From NCBI RefSeq assembly GCF_013371215.1, contig NZ_JABWMH010000003.1:186001-250000 (forward strand): a stretch of 64,000 nt of DNA, in the 5' to 3' direction. Under the pieces are notes generated by a model. It saw only the letters and a list, made by a program, of their open reading frames with translations. It was not told the origin of the DNA and did not search any database. Numbering within the stretch: position 1 is the first letter of the stretch; each line of letters starts with the position of its first letter. The position numbers and the translations under genes are program-made. This DNA is from Parasphingorhabdus flavimaris (GTDB lineage Bacteria; Pseudomonadota; Alphaproteobacteria; Sphingomonadales; Sphingomonadaceae). Of the stretch, positions 8,429 to 17,166 are shown piece by piece.

Positions 8429-9405
8429 TCCAGCCTATCGCCGGGCAATATCCTGCCAAATTCAAACTGGAAGGCGTCGGCGCGGTCTTTTGCGAGTAGC
8501 TGGGGCCCGTCGAGGTCAACCCAGTGCGCCAGTTGCGCCAATGCAAAGGCTGGCCGGATTCCCAGCGAGGTCGACAACATGCATCCGACCATGATCTTCA
8601 ATCCCATAGCCTGTGCGGCATGGGCCATGGCTATCGCCTCGGTCAGGCCGCCAGCTTTGTCGAGCTTGATATTTATCACGTCATAATAAGGGGCAAGCCG
8701 CTCGACATCGGCGCTGGTGTGGCAGCTTTCGTCGGCGCAGAGAGGAACCGGTGATCGTACTCCGCTGAGCAGATGCTCCTTTCCGGCGCTGACCGGCTGC
8801 TCGATCAATTCGACAGAATATTGTGCCAGCAAAGCTGCCTCGGCTGCAATATCGAGATCGTTCCAGCTTTCATTGGCATCGACAATCAGGCGGGCATCGG
8901 GGGCTCCGCGGTGAACGGCGGCGACCCGTTCATGGTCGTCCTCGCCCGACAGTTTCAGTTTTAGCAGTCTCTGTCCGGTGAACGCTGCCTGGCGGGCCTG
9001 CGCTTCCATGATCTCGGGTTTACCCAGAGATATGGTGAAGGCGGATATCAGGGGCATCGGTTCCGGAAGGCTCGCCAGTCGCCAGAGGGATATATTCTTT
9101 TGTCGGCTCTCCAGGTCCCAGAGGGCGCAATCCAGCGCGTTGCGGGCGGCGCCCCGGGGCATGTGCTGGAGCAGGGTCGCGCGATCAAGTTCGGAATTCT
9201 CGGCGGCGAATTCGATGATTTCCTGCGCACATTGTTCTGCGCTCTCGCCCTCGTAATATATCGGTGTAGCCTCAGCCGTCCCGATATGTACACCGTCCGA
9301 TATTTCGCACCGCACGACATCGACATGACCCTTGGCACCCCGGCTGATGATGAAATAGCCAGCGACAGGCCATCTTTCGACGGTGGCGGAAACGGTGAGC
9401 GTCAT
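8425..9405 (-). CDS. Dipeptide epimerase (L-Ala-D/L-Glu type), enolase superfamily
   Basis: A 326-residue enolase-superfamily protein of the muconate-lactonising/dipeptide-epimerase branch. Visible catalytic features are the KxK at LLKLKLSG, the metal ligands in IVDANESW, LIEQPV and CADESCH, and the second-face lysine in NIKLDKAGG. The family epimerises L-Ala-D-Glu released in murein recycling. Exact dipeptide specificity cannot be read from sequence. Transcribed convergently with the monooxygenase gene and alone. Confidence 0.87.
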   Translation of the reverse strand: MTLTVSATVERWPVAGYFIISRGAKGHVDVVRCEISDGVHIGTAEATPIYYEGESAEQCAQEIIEFAAENSELDRATLLQHMPRGAARNALDCALWDLESRQKNISLWRLASLPEPMPLISAFTISLGKPEIMEAQARQAAFTGQRLLKLKLSGEDDHERVAAVHRGAPDARLIVDANESWNDLDIAAEAALLAQYSVELIEQPVSAGKEHLLSGVRSPVPLCADESCHTSADVERLAPYYDVINIKLDKAGGLTEAIAMAHAAQAMGLKIMVGCMLSTSLGIRPAFALAQLAHWVDLDGPQLLAKDRADAFQFEFGRILPGDRLD

Positions 9406-9440
9406 GCTCCGCTTCTACGGCACGCTGGCGAAAGCGCCAC

Positions 9441-10853
9441 TCAATTTGTGAACGGTCTGCGCGGCTGCGGTAAGGCACCCGGTTTTGCCGCTCCGGTCAA
9501 TCGGTTGGCGATCGGCTTCCACTGCGCTTCCGCCGACCTCCGCGTCATATAGGTGTCGAGCCCAATCTGCAGCGCAACCAGCATATAGACAAACGGCTGA
9601 TAAGCGATGCCCAAGAACAGCGCCCCGACGAGAAAGATGATATGACCATGCTGCAGTGCAATGGCGAGAGGCGCAACCCATTGTTCGCCTTGCTTTTCTG
9701 ACTTCGAATATTTCCGTCTCAGTACTTCCATTCGCCACAGGCCACCGAAGTGGATCAACATCCACAGGACCAGGCCGGGATAGCCCTGCTCGCCGAGCAT
9801 CTCGAAATAGCTGCTGTGGAATGCTCGCGCTTCATCCTCTACCAATCGCGCGTCGACATCGTCTGGATCGATCCCCCATTCTTCATATTGGCTGACGTCG
9901 ACTTCCGACAATTCATAGGTCAGCTTGTTGATCCGGTAGACTTCAAAACCGCCTCCGAACGGGTTGTTTTTGGCGTAATCGATTGTCCATTGCCACACCG
10001 CGATACGGGTCGACGCAGACTGGTCGGCTTCGTAATTTTCGATCGTCGCCATCCGTTCGGTGAAGCTTTGCGGAAGAAACGGGATCGACATGAGTCCCAC
10101 CGCCATCGCAAGCCCTGCATAAAGCATCCGGTAGCGGACGAAACGCAATTGCAGTACCGCCAGTACCAAGATGCAGACCAGACCGGTTCGGGCCTGGGTG
10201 CCGATCGGGATGAGCAGCGCAGCAAAGATCAGCGCATAGGCAAAAGCCTTTACCCGCCAGTCGGGCGGGAAAATCGTGCCGTGATTGGCGAGCCAGAGGA
10301 TCAGCGGGATTATGCAGATCGCGACCGTCGAAATGATCGAGCCCTCGTACAGACCGGCATTATTGTCGACCAGCAGAACCAGCACACCATATCCACCGCC
10401 AGAGGCCAGTGTCTTGATGCCACCGGTGATGATCAAAGTCCCTGCGCACAGCACCATGAACAGGGCGAGCGCTTCAAGCCGCAATTTGGTCTTGAGGGTC
10501 AGCGGCAGGAATATCGCGAAAACCAGCGCCTTCCAGACCCAGTCCCATTTTTCCAGCGCCCCGTCCGGAACCTCCGCTTGCAGCGTCGTATATCCGCAAT
10601 AGATGAGCAGCAGAACCATCATGGCCTGCCGGAAGGAAAAGCGACTGTCCTGCTTGTTGTCGGCGAACATGAAGCCGAGGAAGGCCAGAGCGAATACGAT
10701 CAACGACAGCGGTACCGAGTTGAGCATGAAATAGCTCAGCCGTTGAGGAGCTACAATGTCTACATAAGCGTAGATCAGAGTGAACAGAAAGGGTCGCTTG
10801 AAGGCGAGGAACAGCATCGCCACGATATATCCGACAAAGATGAGATCACGCAT
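9441..10853 (-). CDS. Putative O-glycosylation ligase, exosortase-A-associated (Wzy/O-antigen ligase family)
   Basis: A 470-residue polytopic membrane protein with about eleven hydrophobic helices. The start (MRDLIFVGYIVAMLFLAFKRPF) and the segment ARTGLVCIL followed by a long periplasmic loop (about residues 255-350, with NPFGGGFEVYR and RAFHSSYFEMLGEQGYPG) fit the O-antigen-ligase-like proteins found with the XrtA/PEP-CTERM export system. The likely role is ligating or polymerising glycan at the periplasmic face. Its start overlaps the stop of the small upstream gene by eight bases. No exosortase gene lies in this window. Confidence 0.82.
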   Translation of the reverse strand: MRDLIFVGYIVAMLFLAFKRPFLFTLIYAYVDIVAPQRLSYFMLNSVPLSLIVFALAFLGFMFADNKQDSRFSFRQAMMVLLLIYCGYTTLQAEVPDGALEKWDWVWKALVFAIFLPLTLKTKLRLEALALFMVLCAGTLIITGGIKTLASGGGYGVLVLLVDNNAGLYEGSIISTVAICIIPLILWLANHGTIFPPDWRVKAFAYALIFAALLIPIGTQARTGLVCILVLAVLQLRFVRYRMLYAGLAMAVGLMSIPFLPQSFTERMATIENYEADQSASTRIAVWQWTIDYAKNNPFGGGFEVYRINKLTYELSEVDVSQYEEWGIDPDDVDARLVEDEARAFHSSYFEMLGEQGYPGLVLWMLIHFGGLWRMEVLRRKYSKSEKQGEQWVAPLAIALQHGHIIFLVGALFLGIAYQPFVYMLVALQIGLDTYMTRRSAEAQWKPIANRLTGAAKPGALPQPRRPFTN

Positions 10854-11013
10854 CGGAGTGCGACCCGCTGCCAGACGGTGGCTTTAAAAAGCCGTCAGGT
10901 TCCTTGTTGCGTTCGGGCGGTTCTTCGACGTCGAGATCGTCGCGATGGATCAGGCGCCACATCGCAAGCAGCAGCAAGCCATGCGTCACAGCGATAGAAA
11001 AATTGTCTATCAT
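10846..11013 (-). CDS. Small membrane protein upstream of the O-ligase
   Basis: A 55-residue protein with one N-terminal membrane helix (FSIAVTHGLLLLAMWRL) and a charged, Pro-rich tail. The ATG at 11013 is chosen because the helix begins just after it; a longer frame to 11049 also exists. It overlaps the ligase start by eight bases, implying co-translation. The function is not recognised; it could be an accessory subunit. Confidence 0.55.
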   Translation of the reverse strand: MIDNFSIAVTHGLLLLAMWRLIHRDDLDVEEPPERNKEPDGFLKPPSGSGSHSDA

Positions 11014-11122
11014 CGAACCAATCCATCCAGGCACGAGCGGCAAAAACACGCTCTTCTATTATCGCGCGATACAGACATTGGGTTGACGGGACGTTAATCC
11101 TTTTTTGGCAAGGCTTTATGCC

Positions 11123-12355
11123 ATGACGCGTATTCTCCATATTCTCGATCACAGCCTGCCCCTGCACAGTGGCTATTGTTTCCGTACCCGTGCGATCATG
11201 AAGGCACAAATGGCCAGTGGCCTGACGGTCGCGGCTGTTACCGGTGTTCGCCAGAACCAGCATGGCTATGTCGCGGAGCAGCCTCTCGAAGAGGCCGATG
11301 GCCTTCAGTTCTTCCGCACCCTTGATCAGGTTCAGGGGCCATCACCGATACGGGAATGGCGTGAAGTTGCGGTGCTGGCAGAGCGGATCGATCAGGTTAT
11401 TCGTGAATGGCAGCCCGACATATTGCATGCTCACTCGCCCGCTCTCAACGGACTCGCTGCCTTGCGCGCCGCGGAAAAATCGGGCCTGCCGCTGGTTTAC
11501 GAAATTCGGGCCTTCTGGGAAGATGCCGCTGTGGGCAACGGTACGGGCAAGGTGAACAGTCCGCGCTACTGGCTGACGCGGCAGCTGGAAAATCATGTGA
11601 TCAACGGCGCGGACGCGGTCGCGGTGATCTGTGAAGGCCTGCGGTCCGATCTGATGGCGCGGGGCGTGAAGTCGGACAAAATTACCATTTCGCCAAATGG
11701 TGTCGATCTCGAGCTGTTCGGAGAACCGCCTGCGCGCGATGACGAACTGCTGGCCCAACTGGGATTGAAAGAAAAGCCTGTGCTGGGATTTATCGGCAGC
11801 TTTTATGACTATGAGGGTCTCGACGATCTGATCGCGGCGCTGCCGATGATTCAGCGCTCTCAGCCGGACATCCATCTGCTGCTGGTCGGCGGCGGTCCGA
11901 TGGAGGATGCGTTGAAGGCACAGGTGAAACGATTGGGAGTCGGCACGGCAGTGACCTTCACCGGGCGGGTGCCCCATGCGGAAGTGGAGCGATATTACGG
12001 CTTGATGGACATCATGGTCTATCCGCGCAAATCGATGCGGCTCACCGACCTGGTAACCCCGCTCAAGCCGCTGGAAGCGATGGCGCAGGGCCGGCTGGTA
12101 GCGGCATCTGATGTCGGCGGTCACCGGGAGCTGATTACAGACGGTGTTACCGGCACGCTTTTTCCGGCGGGGGACGCTGAAAAAATTGCCGCAAAGCTGG
12201 CCGATTTGCTCGATCACAGTGCAGGCTGGCCTCAAACTATTGAAAAAGCGAGAAAATTTGTTGAAGCGGATCGTAACTGGTCATCAAACATTTTGCGTTA
12301 CACTCCTGTTTACCAAAGGTTGATTGCGCGCAAATCCTATGATCGCGCAGCCTGA
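11123..12355 (+). CDS. Glycosyltransferase, PEP-CTERM/XrtA system type
   Basis: A 410-residue GT-B fold (GT4-type) enzyme. The N-terminal LHILDHSLPLHSGYCFRTRAI is typical of exosortase-A-associated glycosyltransferases; DILHAHSPALNGLAAL and YEIRAFWEDAAV follow, and the donor-binding C-terminal half contains PNGVDLELF, LGFIGSFYDYEGL and PLKPLEAMAQGR. It transfers a sugar from a nucleotide donor to a lipid- or glycan-linked acceptor at the cytoplasmic face. The ATG at 11123 starts the conserved N-terminus. Divergent from the ligase gene. Confidence 0.88.
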   Translation: MTRILHILDHSLPLHSGYCFRTRAIMKAQMASGLTVAAVTGVRQNQHGYVAEQPLEEADGLQFFRTLDQVQGPSPIREWREVAVLAERIDQVIREWQPDILHAHSPALNGLAALRAAEKSGLPLVYEIRAFWEDAAVGNGTGKVNSPRYWLTRQLENHVINGADAVAVICEGLRSDLMARGVKSDKITISPNGVDLELFGEPPARDDELLAQLGLKEKPVLGFIGSFYDYEGLDDLIAALPMIQRSQPDIHLLLVGGGPMEDALKAQVKRLGVGTAVTFTGRVPHAEVERYYGLMDIMVYPRKSMRLTDLVTPLKPLEAMAQGRLVAASDVGGHRELITDGVTGTLFPAGDAEKIAAKLADLLDHSAGWPQTIEKARKFVEADRNWSSNILRYTPVYQRLIARKSYDRAA

Positions 12356-13421
12356 ACTGGTGGAGAATGATGTGGACCCGATGGAGCAGCACATGGCTCG
12401 GTTTAAACAGCCCGCGATGGCTATCGCCGGCGGTATTGCGGCGGCGCTTGTGGTCGCCACTCTGCCACATGTCTATCTTGAAAGCATCATCGGGGCGACC
12501 GGGCTCTCCGAAATCGTCCCCGCCGCAGCGCCGCCTCTGGGCAATACAGCTCGCGGCCTCGTTGCCGTTTTGGCGGGCCTGGTGTGCACTTCGGCCCTCT
12601 ATCTGTTCCTGAATTACAAAACGAAATCTATTGAAGGAGGCTCCGATATGAGCTTGGCAATTCGCAGAAACCTGACCTCGGAAACAATGGACAAGGAGCG
12701 GGATGGCAAATCGGGTTTTTCCGTGCCGAAGCTGAATTTCTCGGCCAAATCTCTTACCAAATTTCTTAAAAAGCCAAAGAAGTCGGCTGGTCAGGTGACC
12801 GAGCTGAAGGATCTGCCAAATGTCAGGCCTGCGGATAGCCATCCCGACGCTCCTGTGCGCCAGCCGATATTCGCCTCCTCTGATCTGGGCGCTCCGCTGG
12901 CCGAGAAAATCAAGCCGTTCGAGCAGCCTGAGATGGCGCAGGATCACGTTGAATTCGAGGAGCCATCTGCTCCGCATCCGGTGACGCCCGCTCCGTTTGT
13001 TGCCGAGAAGACTCTGCATTCGTCACCCGAGCCGGAACCGGTGCCAGCGCCGGCACCAGCACCGGCCCAGCATGAAGATGTTTCACAAGCCGAAGAAACG
13101 GTTGCTCCTCGCGAGGATTTGACAGTTCTGTCTCTTGCGCAGCTTGCCGACCGTCTGGAAGCAGGCCTTCGTCGACTTGAAGCGCTCGAATCCCGTGTCC
13201 GGGGTGCTCCGCCGCCGGAAAGCCCGGTTGCTCCATCTCACGCTGTCGAAGAAGATATGCCACCAGTTCAGGCACCCGAAGAACCTGTCCCGGTTACCAT
13301 CGCTCCGCTACGGTCGGTCGCATCTTCCGAAGACGATTTTCAGGACCATCGGCAGGCCGATATGGATGAGGCCCTGAAAGCTGCGCTCGGTACCCTGGAG
13401 CGCATGACGGCGCAGCGATAA
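12339..13421 (+). CDS. Proline/alanine-rich membrane-anchored protein of unknown function
   Basis: A 360-residue protein. Two membrane helices (about residues 28-48 and 68-88) are followed by a basic cytoplasmic or periplasmic stretch (KSLTKFLKKPKK) and a long low-complexity region rich in Pro, Ala, Glu and Val (about 190-260), ending in a coiled-coil-like LADRLEAGLRRLEALESRV. The ATG at 12339 lies 17 bases inside the glycosyltransferase gene, so the two are coupled. The function is not recognised; a scaffold or length-control role in polysaccharide export is only a guess from the neighbours. Confidence 0.7.
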   Translation: MIAQPELVENDVDPMEQHMARFKQPAMAIAGGIAAALVVATLPHVYLESIIGATGLSEIVPAAAPPLGNTARGLVAVLAGLVCTSALYLFLNYKTKSIEGGSDMSLAIRRNLTSETMDKERDGKSGFSVPKLNFSAKSLTKFLKKPKKSAGQVTELKDLPNVRPADSHPDAPVRQPIFASSDLGAPLAEKIKPFEQPEMAQDHVEFEEPSAPHPVTPAPFVAEKTLHSSPEPEPVPAPAPAPAQHEDVSQAEETVAPREDLTVLSLAQLADRLEAGLRRLEALESRVRGAPPPESPVAPSHAVEEDMPPVQAPEEPVPVTIAPLRSVASSEDDFQDHRQADMDEALKAALGTLERMTAQR

Positions 13422-13424
13422 TTG

Positions 13425-13769
13425 CTATCTATCATTGCTCTCGACGGGATCGATGATCGAGAGGGCCTCCACCAGCAAATGAGTTTCCGTTTGTTCGGTT
13501 ACCAATAGATCGGCGATGAAATGGCCGGGGATTGCGAATTCGTGGTCCGGCAATGTTGTGGCCAGATTTTGTAAAGCAGCAAGGTCGGCAGGGTCCGTCC
13601 AACGGATGGCAAAGCTGTGGCGCGTACCGGAAAAAGTTATGCTTGCCCAGGGACGCTCCCGTTCCAGAGTGACGCTGGCCCGATTGCCCGCCAGCGCCTC
13701 GATTTGACGGACAAGCAAGGAGCCGGGATCTTTTCGGCAGCTTTGCAAACGCGCCGGATCAACGCGCAT
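13425..13769 (-). CDS. Hypothetical protein
   Basis: A 114-residue soluble protein, start ATG at 13769. The visible pattern is a central beta-rich segment (ASVTLERERPWASITFSGTRH) and a C-terminal helix-rich end; no motif is recognised. The start lies inside the end of the small upstream gene (11-base overlap), so the two form a unit and are divergent from the S24 regulator. The stop lies three bases from the stop of the proline-rich gene. Confidence 0.65.
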   Translation of the reverse strand: MRVDPARLQSCRKDPGSLLVRQIEALAGNRASVTLERERPWASITFSGTRHSFAIRWTDPADLAALQNLATTLPDHEFAIPGHFIADLLVTEQTETHLLVEALSIIDPVESNDR

Positions 13770-13947
13770 GGTCGGCGCGCCACAAGTTCATGAAATATTC
13801 TACCCGGTCCGATACGGTCTTGCCGGGCTGGCGCCCGTTCCGCAGGTCTTCGACAAAGCGTGGATCGCGGACCGACAGCCGGCCGAATTTGGTCCAGGGC
13901 ATGTTGGTCTCTTTCAGAAATATCTCGATTTTTCGCAACAATGGCAT
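13759..13947 (-). CDS. Small putative DNA-binding or regulatory protein
   Basis: A 62-residue protein: PLLRKIEIFLKETNMPWTKFGRLSVRDPRFVEDLRNGRQPG reads like a short XRE-type helix-turn-helix, with a helical C-terminus. The ATG at 13947 is preferred over the TTG at 13953 because AAGGAG lies seven bases before it. It is divergent from the S24-type regulator with operator-like repeats between, which fits a small regulatory switch, but its role is inference. Confidence 0.6.
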   Translation of the reverse strand: MPLLRKIEIFLKETNMPWTKFGRLSVRDPRFVEDLRNGRQPGKTVSDRVEYFMNLWRADHAR

Positions 13948-13996
13948 TGGCAATCTCCTTCTCGCTGCTCGTCGCGCGAAATGGCGACTCGATGAA

Positions 13997-14049
13997 TAGG
14001 GAAATTCCTATTTGAAATCTGATTTCCTACATGGCTAGGAAAAATCCTA
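13997..14049. promoter_or_regulatory. Operator-like TAGGAAA inverted repeats
   Basis: Two 14-bp inverted repeats, TAGGGAAATTCCTA (13997-14010) and TAGGAAAAATCCTA (14036-14049), plus a third overlapping pair TTTCCTA (14023-14029) / TAGGAAA (14036-14042). They sit between the divergent small gene and the S24 repressor, as expected for autoregulation. A TTGAAA (14012-14017) could be the -35 of a repressor promoter. Confidence 0.6.
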
Positions 14050-14741
14050 TTGCCTATTCCGGCCAGAGCAACTATGTTGGCTCTATTGTGACCTCAGACC
14101 CGCGCGCCAATCTGGAAGACCTGATCCGCAAAAACGGCCATGATTTTGCCGCCGTTTCGAAAATGCTTGGCAAAAATCCAGCCTATATCCAGCAATATAT
14201 CCGGCGTGGTTCCCCGAGAAAGCTCGACGAGAATGATCGGCGCAGGCTCGCGGAATTTTACGGGGTCGAGGAAGATGTGCTGGGTGCGCCCAAGCAGCGC
14301 GCCGCCGGGCAGGGCGGTCGTGGCGCATCGTCTGCCTTGCTCCGGATCAGGCAATTGCAGGTCGGTGCTTCGGCCGGTCCGGGATCACTGGCGGATGATG
14401 AATATGCCGAATCGATGGGCTTCGGGCCGAAATGGCTCAGGCGACTGGGCCTCGACCCTGCAGACTTGTCGTTGATTGCCGTGGATGGCGATTCGATGCA
14501 GCCGACCCTGGGCGATGGCGATGATATCATGGTCGATCACAGCGCTTCGTCCCGACCGTTGCGCGACGGCATCTATGTGCTGCGTATGGATGATGTGCTT
14601 CTGGTCAAGCGTGTCGCCATGGGGCCTTCGGGAAAATTGTCGATTCGGAGCGACAATCCCCAATATCCGGACTGGGATGATGTCAGTCCGGAAAGCGTGA
14701 ACATCATTGGCCGGGTCGTCTGGACCGGACGGCGGCTTTAA
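14031..14741 (+). CDS. S24 family (LexA/cI-like) transcriptional regulator
   Basis: A 236-residue protein with an N-terminal XRE-type helix-turn-helix (about 30-80, AAVSKMLGKNPAYIQQYIRRG) and a C-terminal S24 peptidase-like domain. The catalytic dyad is visible: S155 in GDSMQP and K193 in LVKRVAM. Such proteins repress genes and may cleave themselves. The conserved part begins about residue 21, so GTG at 14088 could be the true start. In that case the ATG at 14031 lies within the operator. Neither start has a clear Shine-Dalgarno. No visible damage. Confidence 0.85.
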   Translation: MARKNPIAYSGQSNYVGSIVTSDPRANLEDLIRKNGHDFAAVSKMLGKNPAYIQQYIRRGSPRKLDENDRRRLAEFYGVEEDVLGAPKQRAAGQGGRGASSALLRIRQLQVGASAGPGSLADDEYAESMGFGPKWLRRLGLDPADLSLIAVDGDSMQPTLGDGDDIMVDHSASSRPLRDGIYVLRMDDVLLVKRVAMGPSGKLSIRSDNPQYPDWDDVSPESVNIIGRVVWTGRRL

Positions 14742-14797
14742 TCGGCTGGTGAACAGACGGGTTGCAACTTGTGGGCGTTGTCGCCAAATAGTCTGAC

Positions 14798-15460
14798 ATG
14801 ACAGAAGCACCCTTAAAGGCCGTGATTATTCCGGTCACCCCGCTCCAGCAAAATTGCACGCTCCTCTGGTGCACCAAAACCAACAAGGCCGCATTGAGCG
14901 ACCCCGGCGGCGATCTGAACCGGCTGAAGGCAGCGGTTGAAGAGCATGGCGTGGATCTGGAGAAGATCATCATCACCCACGGCCATCTCGATCATTGCGG
15001 GCAGGCAGGGATGCTGGCCGAAGAACTGGGTATCCCGATTGAAGGGCCTCACAAGGACGATCTGTTCTGGATCGACCAGCTCGACGGCGATGGCGCGCGC
15101 TATGGCATGGAAGCGAAGAGCTTTGTGCCGGATCGCTGGCTGGAAGACGGTGACCAGGTGACCGTTGGCGATCTGGTGCTCGACGTGATCCATTGCCCCG
15201 GCCACACGCCGGGCCATGTGATATTCTATCATCAACCGTCACGGCTGGCGGTGGTCGGCGATGTCATCTTCCAGGGATCGATCGGTCGCACCGACTTTCC
15301 CCGTGGCAACCATCAGGACCTGATCGACGCGATCACCCAGAAGCTCTGGCCGCTGGGTGATGACGTGACCTTCATTCCGGGCCATGGGCCGACAAGCCAA
15401 TTTGGCTATGAGCGGAAAACCAATGCGTTTGTCGCCGACGATGTTCTGGCGGCGCGATAG
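14798..15460 (+). CDS. MBL-fold metallo-hydrolase (glyoxalase II-like)
   Basis: A 220-residue metallo-beta-lactamase-fold hydrolase. The zinc-binding motif THGHLDHCG is near residue 65, HCPGHTPGHVIFYH near 130 and VGDVIFQGSIGRTDFP near 155; the C-terminal PGHGPTSQFGYERKTN resembles YcbL-type glyoxalase II relatives. The substrate is likely a thioester, but is not determined. Stand-alone gene between the S24 regulator and a membrane-protein gene. Confidence 0.88.
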   Translation: MTEAPLKAVIIPVTPLQQNCTLLWCTKTNKAALSDPGGDLNRLKAAVEEHGVDLEKIIITHGHLDHCGQAGMLAEELGIPIEGPHKDDLFWIDQLDGDGARYGMEAKSFVPDRWLEDGDQVTVGDLVLDVIHCPGHTPGHVIFYHQPSRLAVVGDVIFQGSIGRTDFPRGNHQDLIDAITQKLWPLGDDVTFIPGHGPTSQFGYERKTNAFVADDVLAAR

Positions 15461-15554
15461 CAGGTAGGAGGGCAATTGGGCCGATAGTGGACATTGATTG
15501 CAGCATAAGCCACAAGGGATATAGATAGTTCTCAAAATAGCTGAAGGATTATTG

Positions 15555-16235
15555 ATGATACCTGTTGATCCGGTTGATTTATCCAATCCAGCCCCGTTCG
15601 ATGCCTTGAGCTACTATGGGCATATTGCAATCGGGATAATCGGCCTGCTAGCCGCCATCATTGCCTTGGCGACCCGAAAGGGGAGCAACGTTCATATTCT
15701 AGCTGGCAGAAGCTTTGCTAGCTGTATTCTGCTCGTCGCCATCACTTCATTGATTTTGCTATCAGTGCGCATGGCTCCGCCGCTTTTTGTCGCTGCCCTT
15801 ACCGCTGTATATGCCGTCGGCACCGCCATTCTGGCCCTGAAGCCCACTACCAAGAAGATTGAAATGATGGAATACGGACTTTTCGTATTCGAGATTTTCG
15901 TTGTCGGCATATTTCTCACCATGGCTATTCCGCAAATCATAGCCGGAAACATCCCGGCCATTGGCCCGTTGGTTATATTGGTCATTCCCATAATATTGCT
16001 CGCCGGAGATGTGCATTTCTTTCGCAACGCCCATCGACGCCCTGTACTAAGGCTACGCCGTCATTTGGCCCGCATGATCTGGGCCTTTATCATTGCCGTT
16101 CGCGCGCCATTGGCCGAAATATATGCCGAGCTTGATATGCCTGTCGCGGTGTTATTATTTGGGCCGCTCGTGGTTGCCCCGGTAATGATAATGATTTTTC
16201 TCAACAAATACGCGAGAAAACCTGGACCAATATAG
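15555..16235 (+). CDS. Multi-pass membrane protein (DUF2306-like)
   Basis: A 226-residue membrane protein with about six helices. The opening YYGHIAIGIIGLLAAIIALATRKGSNVHILAGRSF resembles the DUF2306 pattern (helix, short polar loop with a His, helix), though identity is uncertain. The ATG at 15555 is chosen over the TTG just before it. A strong terminator follows the stop. The function is not known. Confidence 0.65.
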   Translation: MIPVDPVDLSNPAPFDALSYYGHIAIGIIGLLAAIIALATRKGSNVHILAGRSFASCILLVAITSLILLSVRMAPPLFVAALTAVYAVGTAILALKPTTKKIEMMEYGLFVFEIFVVGIFLTMAIPQIIAGNIPAIGPLVILVIPIILLAGDVHFFRNAHRRPVLRLRRHLARMIWAFIIAVRAPLAEIYAELDMPVAVLLFGPLVVAPVMIMIFLNKYARKPGPI

Positions 16236-16266
16236 GGCGCGCGAGAGTTCGCTCGCGCGCCCTTTT
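16235..16266 (+). terminator. Rho-independent terminator
   Basis: An 11-bp GC-rich stem, GGGCGCGCGAG and CTCGCGCGCCC, followed by TTTT. It ends the membrane-protein transcript at 15555-16235. Confidence 0.88.
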
Positions 16267-16347
16267 CGGACTGTAGGTCGAACCAATGGGAACGACCGCT
16301 ATTGAGTTCGTAATGCTGCCTTTTCCGTCCGAAGCAAATTTTCGTGC

Positions 16348-16743
16348 TTATCCCCCCAAATAAGGGATTGCGATTGAATAGACCCCCAGCCCGAGAAGCG
16401 TCAGCATGGTGATAATCGTACCGACCATCCGGCCTTTGCCGAATTTTCCGTTATCCATACCAACCCCGTGCGCGACGCGGCCGAGCAGATAGAGGCCGCT
16501 GACGATCCAGAGCCATGTGGGGGATGTTGTGCTGGCCAATTCAATAGCTGCAACCAGCAGAACCACGAAGGGCGCGCTTTCGATATAATTGCTGTGCGCG
16601 CGCATGCGGCGGATGACTTTCTCGTTGCCGCCGTCGCCTATGCTGACCTTCTCGCTGCCCCTGACCTGTCCCACGCGGATCATCAGCCAGATATTTATCA
16701 GCGCAGCAGCGCCCGCTATCGTCAATGTTATCGGTAAAATCAT
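16348..16743 (-). CDS. MAPEG family membrane protein
   Basis: A 131-residue protein with four membrane helices; the MAPEG signature RMRAHSNYIESAPFVVLL lies at about residues 46-63, followed by LGRVAHGVGM. Relatives are membrane-associated glutathione/eicosanoid enzymes; bacterial members are largely uncharacterised. The ATG at 16743 starts the first helix, with GGGGGACAGG just before it. It is divergent from rpmF. Confidence 0.85.
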   Translation of the reverse strand: MILPITLTIAGAAALINIWLMIRVGQVRGSEKVSIGDGGNEKVIRRMRAHSNYIESAPFVVLLVAAIELASTTSPTWLWIVSGLYLLGRVAHGVGMDNGKFGKGRMVGTIITMLTLLGLGVYSIAIPYLGG

Positions 16744-16940
16744 CCTGTCCCCCAGTTGTATGAAAATTATAGCCCGTCTATAGAAGCACAATGCTTGCAA
16801 CGCACAGGAAATTCATTATACGCGCCACTTCGCGTGCAATCCGTCGAACTTGAACCAGGTGATTCTCCAACGAAGCGGAGACTGGAATGTTTGGCTTGGA
16901 TGCAGGCATTTGACATTAAATTTATAGAACAGGCTTAGCA

Positions 16941-17120
16941 ATGGCTGTACCAAAAAGAAAAACTACACCGTCGAAACGCGGTATGCGCCGGTCTCATGAT
17001 GCTTTGAAGGTCGAAGCATATCAGGAATGTCCGAATTGCGGTGAATTGAAGCGTCCGCACCACATGTGCGGAGCTTGCGGCCATTATAATGGCCGTGAAG
17101 TCTTGGCCGCTGATCTTTAA
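16941..17120 (+). CDS. rpmF: 50S ribosomal protein L32
   Basis: A 59-residue ribosomal protein; it starts [21 protein letters not shown] and has the zinc-ribbon-like CxxC pairs [17 protein letters not shown]. The N-terminal Met is followed by Ala and the basic region typical of L32. Followed after 46 bases by plsX and then fabH, the common rpmF-plsX-fabH order that links ribosome and fatty-acid synthesis. Confidence 0.97.
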   Translation: MAVPKRKTTPSKRGMRRSHDALKVEAYQECPNCGELKRPHHMCGACGHYNGREVLAADL

Positions 17121-17166
17121 TCAGCTAGTCTCCGGACTTCTGACGCGCAATCAAGGGGAATAACTG

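Noticed and set aside
9750-10997. Long plus-strand frame opposite the O-ligase
   Set aside because: Shadow of a hydrophobic gene on the other strand; composition is charged and repetitive with no fold.
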